Shown here in pieces: positions 25,319-32,299 of a stretch of 35,717 nucleotides of DNA. The stretch's first letter is position 1, and each line of letters starts with the position of its first letter. The DNA is from Propionibacteriaceae bacterium (GTDB taxonomy: Bacteria; Actinomycetota; Actinomycetes; Propionibacteriales; Propionibacteriaceae), in NCBI GenBank assembly GCA_031254155.1, contig JAIRVA010000277.1, forward strand, positions 1-35,717. The letters run 5' to 3'. Below the pieces are notes generated by a model, which worked only from the letters and a program-made list of their open reading frames with translations, was not told the origin of the DNA and ran no database searches. A program made the translations under genes and the position numbers.

Positions 25319-25836
25319 GGGTGTCGGCGCTTGATCCGGGGGACGAGGTGGTGGTCGAGACGCAACTCGGACGGCCACCGCGGGGGGCCCAGACGGTGGC
25401 GTGGCGCTGCCCGTGCGGGCAGCCGGGGGTCGTGATGACCGCGCCGCGACTGCCGGACGGTACGCCGTTCCCGACCACGTACTATTTGACCTGCCCGAAC
25501 GCCGTCCGGGCCTGCTCGACGCTGGAGGGCAGCGGACTGATGGCGGACATGACTGCACGCCTGGGGAGCGACCCTGACCTCGCCGGGCGGTACGCCGCGG
25601 CGCACCAGTCGTACTGCCAAGACCGCGCTGACTTGGGCGGACGCCTGGGACTCGATGTACCGACCTTCTCGGGCCGCTCGGCCGGCGGGATGCCCCACCG
25701 GGTGAAGTGTCTGCACGCGCTGGCGGGTCACGCGCTGGCCAAGGGGCCGGGCGTCAACCCGCTGGGCGACGAGGTGGTCGCGGCGCTCGGGGAGTTCTGG
25801 CGGCGGGGTTGTCGGGGCGAGGGGGCGGCCCGGTGA
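25315..25836 (+). CDS. DUF501-family protein
   Basis: A 173-residue soluble protein with two Cys-containing segments: RCPCGQPGVVMTAPRLPDGTPFPTTYYLTCP near the N terminus and MPHRVKCLHALAGHALAKG near the C terminus, both hallmarks of DUF501. No function is known. In actinobacteria it is usually found between the FtsB-like gene and Ppx/GppA, as here. GTG 25315 overlaps the ftsB TGA by four bases, and its own TGA overlaps the next GTG in the same way, which supports a tightly coupled operon. Confidence 0.92.
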   Translation: MRVSALDPGDEVVVETQLGRPPRGAQTVAWRCPCGQPGVVMTAPRLPDGTPFPTTYYLTCPNAVRACSTLEGSGLMADMTARLGSDPDLAGRYAAAHQSYCQDRADLGGRLGLDVPTFSGRSAGGMPHRVKCLHALAGHALAKGPGVNPLGDEVVAALGEFWRRGCRGEGAAR

Positions 25837-26744
25837 GAGTCGCCGTCATCGACTGCGGTACGAACACGGTCCGGTTGTTCGTCGCCGACGCCACGCCGTC
25901 GGGGCTCGCGGAGGTCACGCGGGACCTCACGTTCACCCGCCTCGGCGAGGGCGTGGACGCGACCGGCCAGTTGCAGCCCGCGGCGCTCACGCGGACGTAC
26001 GCGGCCGTCGGCCACTACGCGGCCGAGATCGCAAAATTGGGTGTTGACAAGGTACGATTCGTCGCCACCTCGGCGGCTCGCGATGCCACCAACCGGGAGG
26101 AGTTCTTTGCGGGGGTCCGGGAACGGCTGGGTGTGACGCCGGAGATCATCACTGGTGCCGAAGAGGCCGAACTGAGTTTTTTGGGTGCCCTGACTGGTGG
26201 TCCGGTCTGGGGCTCCGTCCTGGTGATGGACATCGGCGGCGGTTCGACGGAACTGATCCGGGGCAGTGCTGCGGGCCGGGTCGAGGCGGCGGAGAGTCTC
26301 GACATGGGCTCGGTCCGGGTCCGGGAACGGTTTCTGCACCACGATCCGCCGCTGGACTCCGAGACCACCGCGGCGCGGGCGTTCATCGATGGGCTGTTGG
26401 CGGGGTCCCCGGTCGCGTTCGACGGGGTGGGGACGTGGGTCGGTGTGGCCGGTACCACCACCTCGCTGTCGGGGATGTACCTGGGGCTCGAAACGTACGA
26501 CCGGGCCAAGGTTCACAACTCGGTCCTGCCGGTGGCGGATATCGAGGCCCTGTCGGAGCGGCTGCTGAGGTTGACCGTCGCCGAAACCTGTCACGCGTAC
26601 CCCAGCCTGCCGCCCCAACGCGCCGAAGTCATCGTCGCGGGGGCCCTCATCTGTACCGCCGTCGCGCGGCGGGTCAACCGGCTCATGATCGTCCGTGAAA
26701 CCGACATCCTCGATGGCGCCGCCCACCGACTTGTGGAAACATAG
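25833..26744 (+). CDS. Ppx/GppA-family exopolyphosphatase or ppGpp phosphatase
   Basis: A 303-residue ASKHA-fold phosphatase of the short actinobacterial type (no C-terminal HD domain). Phosphate-binding loops VIDCGTNTVRLFVAD (residue 4 onward) and VMDIGGGSTELI and the EEAELSFLGAL segment are clear; GVAGTTTSL is the adenosine-type loop. It degrades polyphosphate or pppGpp from the end. The start is GTG 25833 (GTGA overlap). The stop lies six bases before the tRNA gene, so transcription may run into it. Confidence 0.93.
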   Translation: MRVAVIDCGTNTVRLFVADATPSGLAEVTRDLTFTRLGEGVDATGQLQPAALTRTYAAVGHYAAEIAKLGVDKVRFVATSAARDATNREEFFAGVRERLGVTPEIITGAEEAELSFLGALTGGPVWGSVLVMDIGGGSTELIRGSAAGRVEAAESLDMGSVRVRERFLHHDPPLDSETTAARAFIDGLLAGSPVAFDGVGTWVGVAGTTTSLSGMYLGLETYDRAKVHNSVLPVADIEALSERLLRLTVAETCHAYPSLPPQRAEVIVAGALICTAVARRVNRLMIVRETDILDGAAHRLVET

Positions 26745-26750
26745 GACCGG

Positions 26751-26823
26751 GCCCCCATAGCCCAACGGCAGAGGCAGTCGACTTAAAATCGATCCAGTGT
26801 CGGTTCGAATCCGACTGGGGGCA
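26751..26823 (+). tRNA. tRNA with UAA anticodon (Leu by code) and a short variable loop
   Basis: A complete cloverleaf: acceptor GCCCCCA pairs with TGGGGGC (26816-26822), discriminator A at 26823. The D arm is at 26760-26775. The anticodon stem GTCGA pairs with TCGAT around the loop CTTAAAA, giving anticodon TAA at 26784-26786. The T arm is GTCGG-TTCGAAT-CCGAC. The variable region is only five bases (26794-26798). The anticodon reads UUA, but bacterial leucine tRNAs normally carry a long variable arm, so the amino-acid identity is uncertain. CCA is not encoded. A structured repeat begins four bases after its end. Confidence 0.88.
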
Positions 26824-26827
26824 CAAG

Positions 26828-26926
26828 CGATTGAGGCGAGCGAAGTGAAGACTTGGACGCGTAGCGTCGAGTCCTGCCTTCACTTCCGAGCCGATTGAAG
26901 CTTGTTGAGCGGCGGAGCCGCGAGCA
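26828..26926 (+). repeat. Structured repeat, left copy 1 (99 bases)
   Basis: It folds as an outer stem, GGC and GAAGTGAAG pairing with CTTCACTTC and GCC; an inner stem GACGC-GTA-GCGTC with flanking GACT/AGTC; and a second hairpin GCGGC-GGA-GCCGC near the end. It is about 89% identical to 31727-31825. The differences in the outer stem are compensatory (C-G to T-A, A-T to G-C). It starts directly after the tRNA. Confidence 0.85.
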
Positions 26927-26930
26927 CAAG

Positions 26931-26985
26931 CGATTGAGGCGAGCGAAGTGAAGACTTGGACGCGTAGCGTCGAGTCCTGCCTTCA
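26931..26985 (+). repeat. Structured repeat, left copy 2 (truncated)
   Basis: Identical to the first 55 bases of copy 1 and in direct orientation 103 bases further on. It stops inside the right arm of the outer stem, after which the sequence diverges. This looks like a break point where the island was joined. Confidence 0.85.
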
Positions 26986-27081
26986 TCAGCCCGCATTCAG
27001 CGTCAACACACCGACGAATTGCGCGACCACGAGGCTCACCTGAGTAACGCGTTTGCGCTTGATTCCCGGCGAGACATGCAG

Positions 27082-27678
27082 CTAATTAGCCTTCGTGACT
27101 ACGCGCTGGAACATTGCGACCAGCGGTTCGCGATCGTCATGTTCCATGGCCGTGACGCAAGCCGTGTCGTTCTCATCTCCGACTACTTTCGCCCAGTCAA
27201 TGAAGTAGCCCACGTCGTTGGCGACGCGTTGCCAGAAGACCCGTTGAGCACGGCCATTGCCTTCGCGAAACGGGTGGATGTAGTTCAGTTGGTCATAGAA
27301 GTACGCGAGGCGTTCGACGAACGTGGACGGTGGGAGCCCCCTCAATCCCCTGGTTGCCCTCAACTCATCAAAGACGAACCCGGCCGCGCGGTCGATGTAG
27401 CCGACTGGCAGGAAGAACGCCGCGTCGGTGCGCTGCTTGCGAATGTCCACCGTCCTGATTCGCCCAGCCCAGTCGTACACGCCTCTGAACAGTTGGGCGT
27501 GAATGGCACACAACTCGCGCAGGTTGTTGGTGCGCGGAATCGCCACCTCGGCCAGTTCGAGTTCATTCGCGAACACAGCCTGCGGCTCCAGGAGGCGTAG
27601 TTCGTCGGAGGATTTCGCACCCAAGAGGTTACGGAGGTCGCCAATGGCAGGGTCAAAATAGGGGTCGGGCAGGCTCAC
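27082..27678 (-). CDS. Fic-domain toxin (AMP transferase)
   Basis: A 198-residue Fic protein. The core motif HPFREGNGR (residues 135-143) is intact, with catalytic His135 and the phosphate-binding GNGR. The flap segment before it (RKQRTDAAFFLPVGYI) and helix FVERLAYFYDQLNYI fit the family. Fic proteins usually transfer AMP from ATP to Tyr, Thr or Ser of targets such as gyrase. The start is GTG 27678, overlapping the TGA of a tiny upstream gene by four bases. As no inhibitory helix is present within the protein, it is a class I Fic controlled by that separate antitoxin. Confidence 0.9.
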   Translation of the reverse strand: MSLPDPYFDPAIGDLRNLLGAKSSDELRLLEPQAVFANELELAEVAIPRTNNLRELCAIHAQLFRGVYDWAGRIRTVDIRKQRTDAAFFLPVGYIDRAAGFVFDELRATRGLRGLPPSTFVERLAYFYDQLNYIHPFREGNGRAQRVFWQRVANDVGYFIDWAKVVGDENDTACVTAMEHDDREPLVAMFQRVVTKAN

Positions 27679-27854
27679 TGCACGCTGATCCCATAGCGGG
27701 CACGAATCTGCTCTGCCGCTTGTCGGGCACTGGCCGTACCGACAACATAGTTGTCCGCGATGCGCTTGGACTCCTCGCTGACGACGAGATTCTCCAAGTG
27801 CTGGTTCGCGACGGCCTGGTCGACTTTGGCCTGACGCTGATCTGCGTTTTGCAT
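27675..27854 (-). CDS. VbhA-like antitoxin of the Fic toxin
   Basis: A 59-residue helical protein. The C-terminal NYVVGTASARQAAEQIRARYG fits the VbhA antitoxin domain (chain folding back on the toxin). Class I Fic antitoxins carry an inhibitory (S/T)xxxE(G/N) motif near residue 20; here Asn17-Q-H-L-Glu21-Asn22 stands in that place, with the Glu and Asn kept and Ser/Thr replaced by Asn. TAAAGT ends six bases before ATG 27854. Coupling to fic is by a GTGA overlap. Confidence 0.8.
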   Translation of the reverse strand: MQNADQRQAKVDQAVANQHLENLVVSEESKRIADNYVVGTASARQAAEQIRARYGISVQ

Positions 27855-27860
27855 GACACC

Positions 27861-27866
27861 ACTTTA
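27861..27866 (-). promoter_or_regulatory. TAAAGT -10 box of the VbhA-Fic pair
   Basis: On the minus strand TAAAGT lies six bases before ATG 27854 and no ribosome-binding site fits between, so a leaderless transcript is likely. Confidence 0.5.
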
Positions 27867-28202
27867 GCACGACGAGCACCATGAGGACAATATGTATTTC
27901 GCGAGATTTCGGTCGCCTGTCTTCGCCGGGGCTGATGCAGCTCTCAGCACCCTCACCGCCACCTTCGCATCCGTCTTCGACACGCCAATCCCCGCCCCCG
28001 GGGATGAATCATCTCCATGCCGTTCCTCTCCTTGAGGTGTCATGCCCGCCGGGGTGGCACCGGCACACCTGTGGTCTCCTCAGGGCAACTGATACGATGG
28101 ACGGCCGACAAAGTGGGAAGTCGGTGCTATCATCCGTTGACGAAGGGTCGCCTCGAACAGGTGCGGGGTCACCACTGACCCGCAGCAAGAAGGGAGACGA
28201 GC
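27867..28202 (+). other. Intergenic stretch with promoter for the exonuclease/nuclease cassette
   Basis: No convincing gene is seen in this 336-base stretch. At 28105-28110 CCGACA, 17 bases, then TATCAT (28128-28133) make a good -35/-10 pair pointing to the exonuclease; TACGAT at 28093-28098 is a second possible -10 box. The gene's ribosome-binding site AAGGGAGA follows at 28190-28197. Confidence 0.5.
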
Positions 28203-29141
28203 ATGATGGACTTCACCGCAATCGACTTTGAGACGGCGAACGCCTACAGGGGTTCACCATGCTCTGTGGGGCTGGTGAGAGTCCGTGACGGTGTGCCTAC
28301 GGAAACGGCGCACTGGCTTATGCGCCCGCCAGAGGGCGTCGATGGCTTTGACCCCTTCAACATCTCGATCCACGGGATAACTCCCGAGATGGTGTCTGGC
28401 GAGCCTCGTTGGAAAGACATACTTCCGCGAATCTCCGACTTCATAGGCGACGACGTGGTAGTCGCACACAACGCCGGGTTCGACACAGGCGTGATTCGTT
28501 ACGCTTGCGCGTCCGACGGGATCGAGTGGCCCGATCTGCGCTTCCTCTGCACGATGGTTCTAGCGCGGCGAGCACTGCAACTTCCGTCGTATCGGCTCCC
28601 CTACGTTCTGGAAGAGCTTGGCGGGCACATTGAGGACCATCACGATGCGCTTGCCGATGCGAGCGCAGTGGTTGGCATCGTTCGTGCTCTCGCGGCCAAG
28701 ACCGGAGCAGTCAATGTAGAAAACCTGGCAAGCACCTACAACGTCCTCGTCGGGCACATGTTCGGCGGCACCTACAAGGGCAGTTCGGCGAGCCATCAAG
28801 GTGTCCGCCTGACACATGCCGACCTCAACTTGAACGCCGATCCAGATGGGTACTTATATGGACGCGTCGTGGTGTTCACGGGCGCTCTGATGTCCATGAC
28901 TCGGCAGATCGCCTGGGACGCTTGCGCTCACGTCGGCGCAACCGCTGACGATAACGTTACGAAACGCACCAATGTCCTTGTCGTCGGCGACATCAACCCA
29001 GCCGTGCTTCGACCCGGGGCAACCTTGACGGGCAAAGCGCAAAAGGCGTTCACGCTCCAAAGCAAGGGGCAAACAATTGAGGTAATGACCGAGGACGACT
29101 TCTTGCGCTGTCTCGATGACCCCTCATCGCTGAGCGAGTGA
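28203..29141 (+). CDS. DnaQ-like 3'-5' exonuclease with C-terminal BRCT domain
   Basis: A 312-residue protein. The N-terminal DEDDh exonuclease has Exo I AIDFETA (Asp8, Glu10), Exo II HNAGFD, and Exo III with HHDALADA. After a linker, residues about 218-305 form a BRCT domain (GRVVVFTGALMSMTRQIAWDACAHVGATADDNVTKRTNVLVVGD), as seen at the end of some polymerase III epsilon-like proteins and DNA ligase. It should trim DNA or RNA ends and dock on a partner or on DNA ends. The start is ATG 28203 (a second ATG follows at once). One TTA codon occurs. The zinc-ribbon nuclease follows seven bases after its stop, so they form one operon. Confidence 0.88.
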   Translation: MMDFTAIDFETANAYRGSPCSVGLVRVRDGVPTETAHWLMRPPEGVDGFDPFNISIHGITPEMVSGEPRWKDILPRISDFIGDDVVVAHNAGFDTGVIRYACASDGIEWPDLRFLCTMVLARRALQLPSYRLPYVLEELGGHIEDHHDALADASAVVGIVRALAAKTGAVNVENLASTYNVLVGHMFGGTYKGSSASHQGVRLTHADLNLNADPDGYLYGRVVVFTGALMSMTRQIAWDACAHVGATADDNVTKRTNVLVVGDINPAVLRPGATLTGKAQKAFTLQSKGQTIEVMTEDDFLRCLDDPSSLSE

Positions 29142-29148
29142 TGCACAG

Positions 29149-30909
29149 GTGGCGACCAAACAATGCGCCTGGGATGGGTGCGAGGCGCTTGCCGCCTACG
29201 GCGCCCGGACGAAGCCTGCGTGGTGCGACGCGCACATCACCGCGATACTCCGGCAAGGCTGCCTTGAACCGCTGGAGGCATTCAGTTCCCCGACCGCTTG
29301 GAGGCTGACACGTTGTCTGAAGTGCGGCTGCGAAGCGCACTACCGATTTGTTTACACCCTCGACAAGAACGCCGAAGGCGAGGCGACCTGTCGGGCCTGC
29401 TACTGGTCAAGTTGGGCCACGCAAGGACTTGCCTTGGGAGCCACGGCAAGCAGCCCCGGGCTTTCTGACCTCGATGCCGATGAGGCGCGGGCATTTGCAG
29501 AAGCACGCGGGTACGACTATCTCGGGGCCTTGCAGCCTCCCGCCCATCGAGTTCGTTGCCAGTATTGCGGGCGGATCAGTGCCGAGCGAATCGGTGACAT
29601 TGGTTGGGGCTGTAGTTGCCAGGTGAACCCGCGCCGAGAAGTCCTGGCGAAGCCAACCGCTACGTTGTTGCGTGACTCGGCTTCGGCAGCGAGCAAGTGG
29701 TGGGACCACGGGCGAAACCCCGCCGACCTTTGGGCCACTGTGGGCGAGCGGACCCGGCGCAAGGCTTGGTGGTTATGTCCCGAGTGTGGCTTGAGTTTTG
29801 ATGCGAGCGTCAAGGACATGTTCGCAGGTGCCCAGTGCCCCAACTGTTCGGCCCGACGCAATGCGGAAAGGTCAGCTCAGCATTCACTGAAACGAATGGC
29901 ACCAGTGAGTGCCTCCCCCACCTTGGTCGCTGCTTGGGTTGACGATGCAGACCCGACGACAGTCATGCTGGGCGACTACACGAGCCACCACTTCCGCTGT
30001 ACGAACGGGCACGAAGTGACGGCGAACCCGTACTCGTATCTGCAACGCGGTTGCCCTGTGTGTCGTGGGCAGACGACCCGTGAGGCGAATCAGACGGCGC
30101 GTCTCGCGGCCTTTGCAGAAGGCCGTGAACATCCTGGTCGGACGCTCAACCCCGAATTGGTCGAACAATGGCACCCGACCCGGAACGGGAAACTGCGACC
30201 CGCTGACGTTGGACCCACGTCCAGGCGGCGCGTGTGGTGGCGAGAGCCCAGTTGCGGACACGAATGGGAAGCCACCCCCGCCGAGCGAGACAAGCGCGAA
30301 CGCCTGCGCTGCCCGGCGTGTCGGACAATCCTCGACTCGCTTGCCTGGCATTACCCGGACCTCGCGGCAGAGTGGTCGCCCGACAATCCTCGGACAGCCT
30401 GGCAGGTGCGTCCGAGCGGAAACCTGTCGTTCATCCCCGAGTGGATCTGTGCGACGGACCCCTCGCACCGCTGGCGGATCGGGACCAACGTTCGTGTGCA
30501 TGGCTCGCCCTGCCCGCTTTGCCGCGAGAGCGGCAAGTCACTCGTTGAACTACGCTACTTCGACTCATTACGTACTGTGTCCGGGGAGGCCTTCAGCGGT
30601 CTGTCGATGCGAAGCGAGGCGTTCGCGCGACGGTCAGCATGGGTACCTGACGTGACTGTCCATCTCAGCGACGGGCGCATCTTGCTCGTTGAGTACGACG
30701 GAAGCTATTGGCACGCGGACAAGACCGATGTTGACCGTGAGAAGTCGTGCGATCTGCTCGCGGCCGGAGCACTCGTTGTTCGCCTCCGCGAAACACCACT
30801 GCCGTCGCTCGGCATTGACTCGCGCGGCTACCTGGAACTGCCCGTCAGCTCCACTGTTCCCGACCCCGAGCGGGCCGTTGCCGCAATCCGTTCCTGGCTC
30901 AAGCATTGA
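29149..30909 (+). CDS. Multi-zinc-ribbon protein with a Vsr-like PD-(D/E)xK nuclease domain
   Basis: A 586-residue protein. An N-terminal zinc finger (Cys6, Cys11, Cys26, His29) is followed by about six CxxC-type ribbons: LKCG/CRAC, CQYC/CSC, CPEC/CPNC, CTNGH/CPVC, CGHEW/CPAC and CATDPSH/CPLC. Several look like the probable zinc-ribbon DUF4379 (WHPTRNGKLRPADV...VWW). The C-terminal 120 residues resemble very-short-patch repair endonucleases: Asp501 in VPDV, Glu515 in LLVEYDGSYWH with Asp517, and a later DREKS helix. A nucleic-acid binding and cutting role is inferred; no characterised homologue is known to me. GTG 29149 is used. Two TTA codons and few GTAC words suggest transfer. Confidence 0.75.
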   Translation: MATKQCAWDGCEALAAYGARTKPAWCDAHITAILRQGCLEPLEAFSSPTAWRLTRCLKCGCEAHYRFVYTLDKNAEGEATCRACYWSSWATQGLALGATASSPGLSDLDADEARAFAEARGYDYLGALQPPAHRVRCQYCGRISAERIGDIGWGCSCQVNPRREVLAKPTATLLRDSASAASKWWDHGRNPADLWATVGERTRRKAWWLCPECGLSFDASVKDMFAGAQCPNCSARRNAERSAQHSLKRMAPVSASPTLVAAWVDDADPTTVMLGDYTSHHFRCTNGHEVTANPYSYLQRGCPVCRGQTTREANQTARLAAFAEGREHPGRTLNPELVEQWHPTRNGKLRPADVGPTSRRRVWWREPSCGHEWEATPAERDKRERLRCPACRTILDSLAWHYPDLAAEWSPDNPRTAWQVRPSGNLSFIPEWICATDPSHRWRIGTNVRVHGSPCPLCRESGKSLVELRYFDSLRTVSGEAFSGLSMRSEAFARRSAWVPDVTVHLSDGRILLVEYDGSYWHADKTDVDREKSCDLLAAGALVVRLRETPLPSLGIDSRGYLELPVSSTVPDPERAVAAIRSWLKH

Positions 30910-30941
30910 CTCGTCAGTGATGGAGCGTACACTGGGTGTAC
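30906..30941 (+). promoter_or_regulatory. Promoter and operator of the Phd-PIN pair
   Basis: TTGACT (30906-30911), 16 bases, TACACT (30928-30933) form the promoter. GTACAC (30927-30932) and GTGTAC (30936-30941) are perfect inverted arms with a 3-base spacer, and the left arm covers the -10 box. This is the expected site for repression by the antitoxin. Confidence 0.65.
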
Positions 30942-30968
30942 ATAGTTCAGACTGTTGAAGGAGGAGAC

Positions 30969-31220
30969 GTGCCAACTGTCGGTGTCAGGGAGTTTCGGGA
31001 AGACCTGTCGACCTACCTCGATTCGCCGACCCCGGTCCAAGTCACCCGTAATGGCCGAGTTGTCGGTGTCTTCACCCCCGCTGAGCCCTTGGGGCCATTC
31101 GACCCGGTCGCGTTCCGTCGGGCCACTGAAGCCGTCGCATCCCAGTTGGCGGCGGCCGGTGTCGACGTGGAGGACATTGTGAACGACTTCGACCAAGCCA
31201 GGCATCGCCGTCATGCCTAA
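30969..31220 (+). CDS. Phd/YefM-type antitoxin
   Basis: An 83-residue protein with the Phd/YefM start VGVREFREDLSTYLDSPTPVQVTRNGRVVGVFTPAE, a DNA-binding dimer fold; the C-terminal half (FRRATEAVASQLAAAGVDVEDIVNDFDQARHRR) should wrap the toxin. The start is GTG 30969, placed by GAAGGAGGAG just upstream; a longer frame from 30936 would run through the operator and is rejected. Its stop overlaps the toxin start by eight bases. It likely represses its own promoter through the palindrome at 30927-30941. Confidence 0.88.
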   Translation: MPTVGVREFREDLSTYLDSPTPVQVTRNGRVVGVFTPAEPLGPFDPVAFRRATEAVASQLAAAGVDVEDIVNDFDQARHRRHA

Positions 31221-31659
31221 CCGTTCGCTCATTCTTGACGCGAACATCCTCATCCGGGCGATCCTGGGTACCAAGGCTAGTCAATTGTTGCTGACAGCCG
31301 CCGGGCGGATCTCCCTGTTCGCCCCCAGCGCCGCCTATCACGACGCCCGCCACTACCTGCCCAAGATTCTTCTCTCCCGAGAGATCGGTGATCCGGAGTC
31401 CGCCTTGGTCGCGCTCGACGAGCTTGAATCCCTCGTCATCCCGCTGGAATCGGCCCTCTACGAGGCGTGGCGGGACGAGGCGCTGATTCGTTTGGGCCGC
31501 CGCGGTCCGGAGGACTGGCCGATCCTGGCCGCTGCCCTTGCCATCGACTGCCCGATGTGGACCGAGGACCGGGACTTCTTCGGAGCCGGCGTCGCGACCT
31601 GGACAACTGATCGGGTCGGCCTCTTCTTTCGTAACCTCCCCGCGCCCGAGCCCAGATGA
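31213..31659 (+). CDS. PIN-domain toxin, VapC-like
   Basis: A 148-residue PIN-domain RNase. The first acidic residue is Asp9 in LILDANILIRA; further metal-binding acids are in GPEDWPILAAALA and PMWTEDRDFFG near the end. PIN toxins cut RNA, often tRNA or 23S rRNA, using Mg or Mn. The eight-base overlap with the antitoxin (ATGCCTAA) couples translation. It is the last gene of the island before the right structured repeat. Confidence 0.88.
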   Translation: MPNRSLILDANILIRAILGTKASQLLLTAAGRISLFAPSAAYHDARHYLPKILLSREIGDPESALVALDELESLVIPLESALYEAWRDEALIRLGRRGPEDWPILAAALAIDCPMWTEDRDFFGAGVATWTTDRVGLFFRNLPAPEPR

Positions 31660-31726
31660 CGAGGGCAGGAACGCCGTTGCACGCCGATTGTCGCTGTGTT
31701 ACGGTGTGAGCGCGGAGGAGTACAGA

Positions 31727-31825
31727 CGATTGAGGTGAGAGAAGTGAGGACTTGGACGCGTAGCGTCAAGTCTTGCTCTCACTTCCGAACCGATTGAAGT
31801 CTGTTGAGCGGCGAAGCCGCGAGCA
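31727..31825 (+). repeat. Structured repeat, right copy (99 bases)
   Basis: Same length and orientation as 26828-26926, with 11 differences. In the outer stem GGC/GCC becomes GGT/ACC and GAAGTGAA/TTCACTTC becomes GAAGTGAG/CTCACTTC, so pairing is kept. The second hairpin GCGGC-GAA-GCCGC differs only in its loop. It lies 67 bases after the PIN toxin stop and 71 bases before the next gene. Confidence 0.85.
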
Positions 31826-31896
31826 TGACCGTGTCAGCGACGGCTGGCGTCTCATCCACGACGGTCCGAGTCAACAATCATTCTCGAAAGGGCAAC

Positions 31897-32250
31897 ATGT
31901 CACGGTGGTACATCCCAGACGGGTACATCCCGCCCGCGAGTACGGGGGCCGAGGTCTCGCACGAGTCCATCTGCGTACTCAATGACACCCCCGACGCGGT
32001 CATGTTCACACTCACGGCCTTTTTCGCCGACCGGGACCCCGAGCGGTCCGAGCCCATCACTCTGCCTGGTCACCGGGCGGTCCACCTCCGGACGGCCGAC
32101 CCCGCGCAGGTCGGGGGCCTCCGTCTCATTCCCGGCGTACCCTACGGCCTGGTCATCGAGTCCGACGCCAACCTGCACCTCCAGTACAGCCGCCTGGACA
32201 CCACCCAGCCGGCGTACACCCTGATGACCGCCGTACCCCCGCGCGGGTGA
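31897..32250 (+). CDS. Sensory rhodopsin transducer (ASRT)-family protein
   Basis: A 117-residue all-beta protein. WYIPDGYIPPASTGAEVSHESICVLN and the LTAFFADRDPERSEPITLPGHRAVHLRT segment are typical of the family named after the Anabaena sensory rhodopsin transducer (PF07100). The founding member is a soluble tetramer that binds a retinal photoreceptor and possibly DNA or a ligand; many relatives occur without any rhodopsin and may bind carbohydrates. No opsin gene is in this window. ATG 31897 follows GAAAGGG; longer in-frame starts run into the repeat and are rejected. Confidence 0.82.
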   Translation: MSRWYIPDGYIPPASTGAEVSHESICVLNDTPDAVMFTLTAFFADRDPERSEPITLPGHRAVHLRTADPAQVGGLRLIPGVPYGLVIESDANLHLQYSRLDTTQPAYTLMTAVPPRG

Positions 32251-32286
32251 CTCCACCCGAAGGCGCTGGAAGTACGCCCGCCCGAG

Positions 32287-32292
32287 TAAAGT
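32287..32292 (+). promoter_or_regulatory. TAAAGT -10 box, leaderless
   Basis: TAAAGT is followed by seven bases and ATG 32300, the same hexamer and nearly the same spacing as at the VbhA gene. Confidence 0.5.
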
Positions 32293-32299
32293 AGGGGGT

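Noticed and set aside
26828..26985. Possible CRISPR array from the two tandem copies after the tRNA
   Set aside because: Only one and a half units, each internally palindromic over about 99 bases, with a 4-base junction and no unique spacers; no cas genes nearby.
26683..26986. Two short minus-strand frames sharing the same first 21 residues
   Set aside because: The shared peptide is only the translation of the structured repeat; the frames also run across the tRNA.
27867..28202. Open plus-strand frame in the gap before the exonuclease
   Set aside because: It has no ribosome-binding site, reads as Pro/Ser-rich low complexity and overlaps the likely promoter.
26751..31825. Classical tRNA-integrated element with att sites
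   Set aside because: The right repeat does not contain a copy of the tRNA 3' end and there is no integrase in the interval, so I call it a repeat-bracketed island only.
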